26,975 nt of DNA from Periconia sp. R9002 (taxonomy: Eukaryota > Ascomycota > Dothideomycetes > Pleosporales > Periconiaceae), in contig JAMAHW010000172.1 in the NCBI GenBank assembly GCA_023627715.1, positions 1-26,975 on the forward strand, in the 5' to 3' direction. The translations under genes and the position numbers were made by a program. This document shows positions 10,930 through 19,837 of this stretch, in pieces. The notes below the pieces were generated by a model. It did no database searches. It was not told the origin of the DNA and was given only the letters and a program-made list of their open reading frames with translations. Position 1 is the first letter of the stretch, and each line of letters opens with the position of its first letter.

Positions 10930-11110
10930 TCTATAGGTAGCTTATTACTCTTTTTAGCCTTACTAATACGCTAAGCACTTTTTAATAATATATTAATTAG
11001 GTACTAAAAGAATACCTTAATAACTTCTACTCTATATACTTAGATAATATAATTATCTACCTATATATATTATAAATTTATACGTATTATATATAGGCGT
11101 TACTTATTCT
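10930..11110. repeat. AT-rich block, probably a decayed (RIP-like) repeat
   Basis: About 180 nt are overwhelmingly A/T with many TA dinucleotides (TAATAATATATTAATTAGG, TATATATATTATAAATT). The sequence on both sides has ordinary base composition, so the borders are sharp. In ascomycetes such islands typically remain after repeat-induced point mutation of transposon copies; here that is inference, because too little is left to identify an element. It directly abuts the stop of the ORF at 11384-11109. Confidence 0.55.
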
Positions 11111-11384
11111 AGGCTGGCGTCTCCATGATCTCTGCTGCAAGCCGAATTCTATTCACGCTGCCACATGGCCATGTACGGGCAAAGAGAATATCCGTAGGAG
11201 GGGAGCCTCCGCATTTTTCGAAGCCAAAGAGGGCCCGGTACCAAGCCTTGCGCGCTGCCTGGATACCTTCACTGATTTCCCGCTCTTGTGGGTGCGGGAA
11301 GACTGGGAATGTGGTACGGTACGATGAATCGCCTACCTTGACGGCGTTATTTACACCTTCCAGCTGGGCACGGTGGAAGGACAT
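11109..11384 (-). CDS. small orphan ORF, possibly truncated
   Basis: A single open frame of 91 residues starts at an ATG (MSFHRAQLEGVNNAVKVGDS). Its composition is plausible throughout (TTFPVFPHPQEREISEGIQA, then RKAWYRALFGFEKCGGSPP). I do not recognise the family. No signal peptide or membrane segment is evident, and two cysteines occur (KCGG and WPCG). The stop at 11109 lies exactly at the edge of the AT-rich block, so the original gene may have been longer and lost its 3' end. It could also be a chance ORF in good composition. Confidence 0.35.
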   Translation of the reverse strand: MSFHRAQLEGVNNAVKVGDSSYRTTFPVFPHPQEREISEGIQAARKAWYRALFGFEKCGGSPPTDILFARTWPCGSVNRIRLAAEIMETPA

Positions 11385-12485
11385 GACGGCTCAACTCTGT
11401 GTAGGCGTAGTCGCTAGATCGAGCGTTATATGCTGTAGATGGATGACGGACCAGCTGACGCCAGTGCGAGAGGTCGTGCGATAAGCTGCTGAGAGTGGTG
11501 AGTCAAGTGTCTGGAAGTTGGTGACTTGATGTTAGCGGCTAAGGCTGTGCAATCGTCAGCATAATTATTCACGCTCTTTTTGTCTGCCACCCAACTGCAG
11601 AACTTGACAGTAAAGAATCCCATCACCCGCCATGCATGCATTCCAGACCTAGCACTATTCCTGGCCTTGCCCATGCGCAGCAAGTTCTCTGCGCATTGGA
11701 CTCTTCCCAAACCAAGAGCTTAGCCGTGCCTCGGGCTGATGTGCAGATGAGCGAAGTGTCTAGAGCTCAAGTCGAAGGTCGACCAGGTGCTTGCGTCCGC
11801 AGCAATAGGCACGACCTCACCTAAGATGTCCGGACTTCTTCTGCTCCAGGGCGCAGCGATCGGTGCGGCATTGTGGCGAACGGAGGACAGAAACCGACAT
11901 ATCAGGCTCAACGATGGATGGAATGTAGCAGAGGCAATGCAATACGCGACTCGAACATATAATCGATGTTGCAGTGCATTTGTCTTTATGCAAGGTTGCA
12001 TTGGCTCCGCATCAATAGTATCGATCCTTACTTAACTCTATTGGTCCTAAACTCATTCTGTATTGAGTCTCTAAGTGTGTAACCATTCCACGTTGACTCT
12101 CCACTGACTCTGCAGACCGCACTCACTCATATACCCGGGCCTTGCGTTCTAGTGGCGAACCATCACTCTCCATCTGTCAGCACATGATTGTGCTTATCAC
12201 TTCACCTGGCCAGGAGAAGTAGCCGGCAGATACTTTGCAGATGAAGGCCAAACATAGAATAAAGATTATCGCGTTAGAATCTGAAAGCATCTGTAATAGC
12301 TTTGTTCGAGTAGGCGTTTTCACTTGAGTCAATGGCAGAGAACGCGCCTTGGCCGTGAGAAGTATACTTAAAGGCCTAACCCCAGGGATACATTGAAAGC
12401 CCACCGTAAATTTTCTCAAAATTGTTCAGAATACCTGTCCTGAAAATCGATCACCTAGAGTTTTATAACGTTCTTTGTTGCTGCC
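11385..12485. other. spacer and promoter region of the metalloprotease gene
   Basis: The open frames at 11636-12035 (plus) and 12001-11720 (minus) overlap on opposite strands and have no motif, so I treat them as chance. The 150 nt before 12486 are T/C-rich (TTTTTCTTCCTTATCC-like text), as often seen before fungal start codons. No transposon or RNA gene is visible. Confidence 0.45.
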
Positions 12486-14359
12486 ATGCTGCCCTACTCC
12501 ATATTTTTCTTCCTTATCCACCTTTCTTTCTTACCTTCCTTAGCTTACGGAAATGGATGGTACCTGGATGCTTCCTGTGATTGTATGTCAATGTTATATC
12601 GTCATGCAACCTCACACTGACGAATAAAGCCAAAAGAGACTTGTTTAAAAAGGGCATGAAGGAAGCATTCCTGACGGCTGAATCGGCTCTAGCGGCCATA
12701 GGTACTCCACCAGCTCAACCGGGGGGAGCCGTTGAATGGGTGTTCCCAGAGAAAGAAACAAGAGATATGGCCGCTCGAGTTTTTGGGACTGCGTTTGATG
12801 TAAGCCTTCAGAGAAAAGACACCTTCCTGGCCACGACTGCGAAGAAGTTCAGCGTGGTGAGAGGTACGTGATATCAAAAAGTTTTTGCGCTAATATTCTG
12901 ATGCTCGGGCTAGATACCTTGGGGTATATTCTCGAACAGTTCAAAAATCCAACGGACGACCCCAAAGTTATACCTCTTGGTGCCAGCGGCAACGATGACC
13001 GTAAAAGTATAGGTGAAGGCGGTCTCGTAAGAATTCCCTGATTTCGAAATGCTATCGCAACTTTCATTACGCAGGGTGCTAAACGGCGCAGGTATTCTAT
13101 TGTGACTTGAACCGATGGACACCGATGGACGACAAAAAGTATCGTAATAAAATCTCCGTGTTTGAGGGAACCTTGGGGAAGGAAACTTACGACAAATGTC
13201 TAAACGACGACGGAGATTTACTAGGTTTCGTCGCGGGTAAACCACCTGAGGATTATTATGTTGCGATTCAAATCTGTCCAGGTGAGTTGATTCTACCATT
13301 AAATTTCGCTAGACTGACTTTCAGCAGTGAGTATGCAAACTCCATAGATAGGTCAAGGGTCGCTTCGACCATGGTACGCGTAACATATGCTGATCACAAT
13401 CCACACATAGAGATTCTTTAGACTCGTGAGTTGTGCCTTCTGATGATGCTTGAAAGTAACTGGGTAACTGATCATATTTCAGCTTGACCGGAAGCCAGAG
13501 AAGGAAACTTTGGGGGATGTTAAGAAAATCAAGACCGAGGGTGTAATGGACAAGTTCAGGACAATGTGCAGCCGCATAATCAAGGCAGAGCTGGACAAGT
13601 ATCCGATCATAGATAACTACAAGGACCTTTTCGAGATGACGCTATTTCATGAGGTAATAGTTTCATGCTAAAGAACATATCATCTCGCGCTGATTAAGTA
13701 TACAGATGACTCACGCCGTAACGCCCGAATGGAGATCATCTCCAGAGGAACCTACCAATGAAATAAATGAAAAGTATCCGAATAGGTATAGGACCCTTGA
13801 TCAACCAGTGGGTTCAGAAACGGGCTATGGATGGAAGAATGTTTGGAAGCTGAAGGACGAGATGGGATGGAATAATGCTGGTAAGACCAAGAGTTCATGA
13901 CTTATTAAAACGTGGATTGACACATATTAGATTCATATAGTAAGCTAGCTTACACTAAACCAAGCATAAGCTGATGAACATCTACTTACCTGAGCGGTGA
14001 ACAGCATACTTTGGACTGGGTAAGGCTAAACATTCTTTAAAGATGCCTCAACGATGCTGACCGCTCTTGAAGCTTCTCGCCTTCTAAAAGAGAGAGCCTA
14101 TCGTACCAATTTCAACGGCTGCCCAGAGAAAATAGGAGGTAATTGGAATTTCGATTACCAAATGACATCCGGCACAAAAGAGCCTGTTGGTGCGGGATGG
14201 AACCCACCCAATTTCAAAAGGACTGAGCCCTACTCAGGTATTGGGTTTTGGACTTGGGGGCATTCCAAATCTAAACCCTGTGAGGAAGGAAATGCGTCGC
14301 CGCTCGGGCCACCCTCTGAGGTGCGCACGCATTTCTATCTTCAAGCGCAGATAAACTGA
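12486..14359 (+). CDS. secreted M35-like (aspzincin) zinc metalloprotease, multi-exon
   Basis: Proposed exons: 12486-12582, 12630-12863, 12914-13026, 13092-13281, 13348-13373, 13411-13425, 13483-13653, 13706-13880, 14043-14359 (about 445 residues). Exons 1-4, 7 and 8 rest on strong GT..CTRAY..AG signals. The middle (13282-13482) is uncertain: the first small intron can be read through in frame, and the 15-nt microexon could be skipped in frame. The N-terminus is a clear signal peptide (MLPYSIFFFLIHLSFLPSLA). The zinc motif HEMTH (H281, E282, H285) is split by an intron. VGSETGYGW follows (321-325 region), with Glu320 where M35 proteases normally carry the Asp of GTxDxxYG, and then NNADAS, which resembles the conserved NAD(S/N) segment of this family. 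It probably acts outside the cell on proteins, possibly as an effector. An alternative C-terminus via a 9th exon at 13931 (NNADSYSKLAY) ends at 13974. Confidence 0.7.
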
Positions 14360-14682
14360 CACACGTTATTTATCTATATATTGTCGTTCCTAGCATCAAT
14401 GGATCTTCGCTACTGGAGCTTCCCAGACGCGCTACAGCATCATTTCATTGTTCCGATATTTCTCGGAGCTTCGAAACATCATCTATGGACCGTGTACAAG
14501 TACTATTTATAAGTACACGATCCTCCCTATGACGCACAGACTGCATTTGAGGCACTCACATTGGCTGGTATGTTCTTTAGCCACATATCTGTGTTCAATA
14601 CAAGTGTAGCTTAAAGCTAGACCGTGCGCTGAAAAGAAGGTATGCACGATATTCAGGTGTCCGATAGGAGACAGCTATGAGC

Positions 14683-14955
14683 TTACTCGATAACGCACGT
14701 CGTGATCCGCGGCGGCAGATATTGATTATCGCGTCTGGCCATCGCCGCGACACCTCTGACGAGTATTTGCTTCGTCTGTTTGCGATTACCTATTACATAT
14801 ACAAAGGTGTCTGCACAGGCCGCCTCCATTGTTCCTTCGTTTTTTTTGCACACCTTGTAAGTATCACAGGTACCACTAAAGTCATAGTCATCAGCCGGCT
14901 TGCTTAGATCACGCACATTGGATGGCCAGCCTATGGCTGTGTCTTCTCGAAACAT
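14683..14955 (-). CDS. possible small cysteine-containing ORF
   Basis: An open frame of 90 residues on the minus strand. The central part looks protein-like and has cysteines at intervals (SGTCDTYKVCKKNEGTMEAA, then CADTFVYVIG, and a final TTCVIE). There is no signal peptide at the present ATG; an upstream exon could supply one, but I found no convincing junction. The frame competes with a longer but less plausible plus-strand ORF. Function unknown. Confidence 0.25.
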   Translation of the reverse strand: MFREDTAIGWPSNVRDLSKPADDYDFSGTCDTYKVCKKNEGTMEAACADTFVYVIGNRKQTKQILVRGVAAMARRDNQYLPPRITTCVIE

Positions 14956-15596
14956 GGTCTTCTACCAATGTGGGGGATCCACAGGATTGGAAATGCTCGT
15001 CCGGTCTTTTAGCCTTCTCTGTACTGCCGGTGGTCTACTGATTGCGTGCAGAAAAAGTGACGAGCATCACGTTTCAATATCGGCGTTTCAACGACCCGGT
15101 ATTGTTGCCAATTGTACTCGAGCTGATACCTTACTATGTCCTGATCAAATCGCTGATAACACTCCAGTCGATGGCCTTATCACACTTGGACTGGGTGACT
15201 TATTAGGTTGCAGCCGAGTGGCTTGCTATGCTAGACAAACTACGTCATCAACTCAAAACGCTCCCTTTCCTCCGCGTCATCAGCACCTTAGCAGTTTTGC
15301 TATGGCGGCAGGTTGCTTCTACCCAATGACTCGGCGTGGACTGGGGCGAAGCACGAGTTGGTCCTCGGTGTTTAATTCCCCGAAGCGCGTAAGCGAGAAG
15401 AGCCTCACAATGGAAGCTCCACTCATCTACTGCATGGGTATTGTTTTTGAATTCCACTTCAGAAATTGCACACTCGATGTGCTTACCGTTACTGCAGAGT
15501 TGCTAAGCCGCTGATGATGCGTGAAAAAGCGCTTTGAGATGATGGTGCGTTCCATTTCATCCGAGGGACAACAACTGATTTACCAGAGGAATGGTG

Positions 15597-15950
15597 AGTC
15601 ACTCGGCTGTAGCAAAGAGAGCCGCTAGGTGATGGTACGATGGTTCACCGACGAACTAGATGTTGCTACTACAGCCAGGCCATGCTTCGTTCGAGTACAG
15701 CCGCTAGCGGTATCGTCTCCGCGGAACTCCGTTCCCTATTCATCGAGTGACTCGTCATACCATGACCGACGAAATCGTGGCACTACGACCAAATGGCTCA
15801 CCATACTACAACCGAATGGCTTACCGTGCTTCATTCAATTGGATCGCTATGCTTCAACCAAACGACCTTCCTTGTTCTAGTTGAGTGACTCACTATGCTA
15901 TGCCACAGTGGCTCGCTATACCTGGGACGAGTGACGCACCATATCCTTAT
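15597..15950. repeat. degenerate 23-bp minisatellite
   Basis: A unit close to GAGTGGCTCACCATACTTCAACC recurs with a spacing of 22-24 nt. Clear copies begin at about 15745 (GAGTGACTCGTCATAC), 15791 (AAATGGCTCACCATAC), 15814 (GAATGGCTTACCGTGC), 15838, 15882 (GAGTGACTCACTATGC), 15906 (CAGTGGCTCGCTATAC) and 15929 (GAGTGACGCACCATAT). Weaker copies in the same register extend left to about 15597. Roughly 15 units are present. The array keeps plus-strand frames open by chance and does not encode a convincing repeat protein. Confidence 0.7.
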
Positions 15951-16260
15951 CGATTTCCTCAACATATACTGGGCGGGTAGCTCCCTGTACATTCATCACT
16001 GTACATTTCTTTTGGTATACTCGGTAAACAACAGTTCTCTCAATGACTCGACATCTTCATCTATCTCCCGTGTTTTCAGGGTTTGGATTACTTGTATGAG
16101 CCCGAGACGATTACAGCGAAGCATTGAGGTCAGATGATGTTGTACGTACTGGAAAAGGCAAAGAAATATGCACACATAAAAAAGATGAAAATAGAAAGCG
16201 AGTAGAACCAACCAACACCGTCAACCGCTTACCAACAAGACTGGTCTGCTGTGTCTGGCT

Positions 16261-16320
16261 GTCAGATAGAATGCGTGCGTTGAGGTCGGATCTGGACAAT
16301 CGAGCAGGGACCACAGCACT
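16261..16320 (+). repeat. 60-bp dispersed direct repeat, copy A
   Basis: This 60-bp segment matches 18789-18848 in the same orientation with about 7 differences. Shared blocks include GCGTGCGTTGAGGTCG and ACAATCGAGCAGGGACCACA. It lies downstream of the 473-residue minus-strand ORF. Outside the 60 bp the flanks no longer align. Confidence 0.75.
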
Positions 16321-16515
16321 GATCGCACTAGCCCAGGGGTAAAAGCCAACGAGAGAGAGCTGGCAGACATGATCATAGAAAGCATAATCAATAGAGAATC
16401 ATCACCGATAAAAATATTTCATCGCATGCGAGCATCATATCTGACAATAGTAAAATTGCTAAATTCTACATGTTTTCTAACTTAGATATTTACATAAATT
16501 TTTGCGATAATATTT

Positions 16516-17937
16516 TTAAGAAATTCGAGAGGCCGGTTCTAAAAACATGTTAATGGTTCCTACCACAGCGTTAAGTGGCACCTGATACTCGCCATTAGGG
16601 TCGCGATAACGTTCAAACTCTTCCAGCATTTGCCCCTGCTGGTGCGCCTTAAAGCCTCTGATCATCCTCTTTAGTGTCGGCAAATCGACTAATCGGTCTC
16701 CACTTATTAGTGTCGGGATAATCCTATTGAGAGAGCTTCTTCCACCTGAGCTATCTAAGTTGTTATGGTCAGTATCCTCGTCGTCAGACTCGGCGCAAGT
16801 AACATCAATATCCTCGTCGTCAGACTCAACGCATGCGTTGTCAATATCTCGGTTGCCACGACTCGTCCAAGTGTTCCAGTCCTCATGGTTAGCAGAGCTA
16901 GACTTGTGTTTGGTTCTGGGACTTGTATTTGTGATGGCTGTTCCGAACGTTCCACCACTTCCAGCCTTTAGAGCCCCAAAGCGTACATTATCCGCGTGGT
17001 TGTGTGACGTCTTGGATTTGTTAGCGGGCTGATCAGGTTTTCTCCTGTGAAAAGGATATCGTCTTCCGCACTTATAATTGGCCACCCTCAGCTCCTCGAG
17101 CGAGTAATCTACATAAGACGCCTGGAAGGTGATGGTCTGGTACTCAGCATCACTCTCACGGTACGCTGAGAATGGTCTTTCTGAAGTACCACTATCTGCT
17201 GGGCTGGTCGATTTCGAGGTAGTCGACAGATCGCACACGGCGATGTCTTTGACCGTTGGGAGAGAGCTAGTTTCACTGGAATTGCTCGGCGCAATGTTGT
17301 TTGGAGGTTTGGAAACCCTGGAAAACTCGCCTCCATTGCTACTGCAGCTGCTACGATGTACGGAGTTGCTGTTACCCTTATTGCCAGACATATTCATGGC
17401 TGACTCTGATGATCCGAAAAGCCCACCTTTGGTGCGATCGTTGCTTTTTTCCGGTTGGTTCGTATCCTTTACAGATTCCCCAGGAACGCCTGTGCCCATG
17501 CGGCTGAAGAGGCGACCAGTCTTGATCACGTTGTGGGATCCAAATGTGAAGCCCGCTGCAGTGTTGGTATTACTTGCCAAACCGGTTCTACCGAAGATAC
17601 TGGCTCCACCATATTCCTTGAAAGCATCCATGGTAATCATCGCGTTTGTTGTCCCGTTCTCTTCTTGTTTACCGATTACCACAAGGTAACGGAAACTCCG
17701 CCCATACGGGTACTTGAAAGCGCTCCGTAGTGTCCAGTGAGCCTTGAACTCGTCTTTGGAGACCCCCTTCAAGACGTTTTTGCTATGCTCTTTCAGGTCA
17801 TAAGACTTATTTTCTTTTCCGTCGCATCTGGAAAGTTCGTCGGGACTGCAGCTTTTTACTTCGAACTTCATGCCATCATCCGTGGATCTCGAGAAAACAT
17901 AGTGATTGCCCCATTTTCCTTGTAGGAACGAGTCCAT
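16516..17937 (-). CDS. FG/acidic nucleoporin-like protein
   Basis: A single uninterrupted frame encodes 473 residues from ATG 17937. Residues 1-110 are a charged, possibly folded region (GKWGNHYVFSRS, FRYLVVIGKQEENG). Residues 110-335 are Ser/Asn/Gly-rich with FG dipeptides in nucleoporin-like settings (SIFG 113-116, FTFG 130-133, GLFG 172-175, RFG 319-321, GTFG 329-332). Residues 279-293 (SLEELRVANYKCGRR) resemble the EELRxxDY motif found in Nup98-type fungal proteins. Residues 370-390 hold a tandem acidic duplication (ESDDEDID / ESDDEDTD), encoded by a 36-nt repeat. It could be a nucleoporin-derived or nuclear-transport protein, but it lacks the long FG array and autoproteolytic domain of true Nup98. 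The gene sits between two 60-bp direct repeats. Confidence 0.7.
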   Translation of the reverse strand: MDSFLQGKWGNHYVFSRSTDDGMKFEVKSCSPDELSRCDGKENKSYDLKEHSKNVLKGVSKDEFKAHWTLRSAFKYPYGRSFRYLVVIGKQEENGTTNAMITMDAFKEYGGASIFGRTGLASNTNTAAGFTFGSHNVIKTGRLFSRMGTGVPGESVKDTNQPEKSNDRTKGGLFGSSESAMNMSGNKGNSNSVHRSSCSSNGGEFSRVSKPPNNIAPSNSSETSSLPTVKDIAVCDLSTTSKSTSPADSGTSERPFSAYRESDAEYQTITFQASYVDYSLEELRVANYKCGRRYPFHRRKPDQPANKSKTSHNHADNVRFGALKAGSGGTFGTAITNTSPRTKHKSSSANHEDWNTWTSRGNRDIDNACVESDDEDIDVTCAESDDEDTDHNNLDSSGGRSSLNRIIPTLISGDRLVDLPTLKRMIRGFKAHQQGQMLEEFERYRDPNGEYQVPLNAVVGTINMFLEPASRIS

Positions 17938-18402
17938 TTTGCAAGACTGTGAATCTCGTAGAGCGATTATATACGTTGCCTCTCTCGCTTATGTAAAGCA
18001 GACAAGGAAAAAGGAGTTGTAGCCTGATGGGGATCTTGAAATCATACGATCGGTTTTGTTTGAGTGATGATAAAAGTTGTACCGGACGCACGCGGGATCT
18101 TATAGTTTTTTTGGGGGGAGGGGGGGGGGTTGTTATTTTGCATTCACACTGATATAGATGAACAAGAATAATTACGACTCAATTAGGTTTCCCTGGCGTG
18201 ATGAACTGACGTTGAATTAAGATAAGCATGGAGTGGGTTAGTCATGCGTCAGCAATAAGCCGTTGGTAACTTTGACCATTTGTTTGTGAAATATGAACGG
18301 CTTATGGCGGAGGTAAAATGCTAGCGTTAACAGGTCTCTTCGCAAACAGATTGGTTGGATCAATTCATTAAGTTGTTCACGCTAGCTAGAGCAAAATCAT
18401 TG
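17938..18402. promoter_or_regulatory. upstream region of the 473-residue ORF with G/T homopolymers
   Basis: No gene. About 170 nt upstream of the minus-strand start is a run of T followed by a near-continuous G run (about 18104-18130, broken by one A), read as C-run then A-run on the coding strand. Such tracts can exclude nucleosomes or form G-quadruplexes; a regulatory role here is only inferred. Confidence 0.4.
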
Positions 18403-18706
18403 TTACGGCTCAATTATCTCCTCGTCCTCGGATAGTGGACGGAACAGCAAGTAATAAGCGTCAATTGCGATTCGCTTACCAAGAACAACCTCTGTTCAAT
18501 CTCCTAAGCTATCTTACCTTCGTCTCCATCACCCCGACTTTCTCTTGTAAGTAATGTTTTTCTTCTGCATCTGTGTCCAAGCGCGCTTGCCACAGGTCGA
18601 AGGAAGCAACTAAATCGCGCTCGATCAACGCCAGACGTTCCCTGATAGAGGACCGGATACCTTTATAGAGCATCGGTGAGTCCTTGGTGAGTTCTCTGGC
18701 GGCCAT
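18403..18706 (-). CDS. small coiled-coil-like ORF, two possible exons
   Basis: Starting from ATG 18706, the first exon (to 18533) reads MAARELTKDSPMLYKGIRSS and then a strongly helical, charged stretch (LALIERDLVASFDLWQARL, DTDAEEKHYLQEKVG). A 43-nt intron (GTGATG donor, weak GAG acceptor) would join it in frame to 18489-18403, which reads VVLGKRIAIDAYYLL and ends SEDEEIIEP, giving 86 residues. If unspliced, the frame ends at 18509. The intron is close to the minimum size and its signals are weak, so the 3' exon might instead reflect a decayed gene. The 60-bp repeat copy B lies just upstream. Function unknown. Confidence 0.35.
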
Positions 18707-18788
18707 ATCTTGATCCACCGACGAAACTCGATTGCTGTGACTAGATTGTTCTATTGGACACTCTTACATGTCTGCAGACTACAGAGTT

Positions 18789-18848
18789 GTCAGATAAAAC
18801 GCGTGCGTTGAGGTCGAATCCGCACAATCGAGCAGGGACCACAACACC
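18789..18848 (+). repeat. 60-bp dispersed direct repeat, copy B
   Basis: Partner of 16261-16320, same orientation, about 88% identical by eye. It lies 80 nt upstream (minus strand) of the small coiled-coil-like ORF. The two copies flank about 2.5 kb that includes the 473-residue ORF. Confidence 0.75.
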
Positions 18849-19277
18849 CTATCGAAAGTGGTTGGGTATCCACCTCAAGCAGTGATGAGCGCCTCCTCTC
18901 TCGAACTAGAGAAAGCAGAGCCCCATTGATTGGCAATCCGTCCGAGACCCAAACTCCAAGAGCGAATCTCAACGCTAGTTCAAGACTAGACGGAGAGAGC
19001 AGACCCACGAGGAACACTGCAACCATCACACTAGAATTGCCCCCAGGACTTGTTGGTACCAATAAGGCGATATATAAATTAAAGAGCAGAAAAAAAAGTA
19101 TAAAAATCGTTCGTGAGTATAGGGCATTCATCATCGATATAGCTTTTGCCACACACACGTTCCCGAAAACCAAGATTATCAAGTCAATAACGATTACCCT
19201 TCATATTAATCGGAAAGAACCTACTGCCGCTTCCTTTTCCGGGTCAAGCAATCCTCAAGAACGAACAATAACTACAG
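18849..19277. other. spacer, no gene seen
   Basis: Open frames exist on both strands (plus 18926-19330; minus 19182-18849 with hydrophobic stretches) but they overlap and have no recognisable motif. I see nothing else. Confidence 0.4.
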
Positions 19278-19837
19278 TTAATGTCTGTACGGATCGAACT
19301 TGGAACCAGCGCCGCCGTGGGCGGGCATGAGGTGCATCTGGTGGGCGTTTCCGCTGGTGCCCATGTAAGGGCTCGCGACGCACTCGTAGGTGTAGGGGGC
19401 CTTCTTGACCAAGACCTTTTTCTTGTCGCTCTTGCCGGAGCAGCAGCAGACGGAGAAGAGCAAGAAGAGGCCAGAGCTGAGGGAGTAGGCGACGGCGAGC
19501 CACAAGACGCCGAGCATCTTGCTGCCCATGCTGGCTTTGGTGTTGTAGGGCTTGAGGACCGTCTCGAAAACGCCGATGAGGGAGGTGTAGAGGAGGGTGA
19601 TGGTTAGCGCGGCGGCGAAGGTGAAGCCGGAGGAGAACTATTAGATTATTAGTTTCGATGATGCGATGGGTGAATGGGGTGAGGAGGAGCACATACGCAG
19701 GACATGACGGCCGTGGCAAGGCTGCCCCATCTGCTGAAGAGAGCAGTGCTTGTTGTGAATTCGATAGAAATAGCCAAGAACAGACCTCCCCCTGGAATGC
19801 GATTCGTCAATATTTTCGTCGCTGTCATTCTCTCCAT
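19278..19837 (-). pseudogene. SUR7-family membrane protein, 5'-truncated
   Basis: SUR7-family proteins are four-pass plasma-membrane proteins of eisosome/MCC domains in fungi. Two exons remain: 19837 (or acceptor at 19792) to 19697, and 19637-19278. They are joined by a clear 59-nt intron (GTATGT, CTAAT, TAG). The text matches the C-terminal half of the family: FSRWGSLATAVMSC, FTFAAALTITLLYTSLIGVF (membrane segment), ETVLKPYNTKASMGSKMLG, LWLAVAYSLSSGLFLLFSV followed by a CCC cluster (membrane segment), KAPYTYECVASPYMG, and a His/Gly tail. The first membrane segment and extracellular Cys loop are missing, and I find no exon for them upstream; from the in-frame ATG only 166 residues result. Codons in the last exon are strongly C/G-ending, unlike its neighbours. 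It is best read as a recent truncated copy of a conserved gene. Confidence 0.75.

Larger units (their letters stand above)
14360..16515. other. 2.1-kb spacer with minisatellite, no confident gene
   Basis: The plus-strand frame at 14900-15514 (204 codons) has no motif and overlaps a minus-strand frame with better composition (14955-14683, listed separately). The stretch 15597-15950 is a degenerate tandem repeat. The rest, including the A/T-rich tail before 16516, shows nothing recognisable apart from one copy of the 60-bp repeat at 16261-16320. Confidence 0.45.

Noticed and set aside
14492..14520. Inverted repeat GTGTAC...GTACAC downstream of the protease gene
   Set aside because: Six-base arms only; expected by chance in this much sequence.
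14900..15514. 204-codon plus-strand ORF
   Set aside because: No recognisable domain, composition shifts along its length, and a better-looking minus-strand frame overlaps its start.
15597..15950. CRISPR-like array because of regular spacing
   Set aside because: Units are contiguous with no unique spacers and the host is a fungus; it is a degenerate minisatellite.
16111..16314. Minus-strand ORF containing the 60-bp repeat (VPARLSRSDLNARIL)
   Set aside because: The similar peptide at copy B comes only from the shared 60 bp; the rest of the frames does not match, so coding is not supported.
17129..17689. 186-codon plus-strand ORF opposite the FG-like gene
   Set aside because: Shadow of the intact 473-residue minus-strand ORF.
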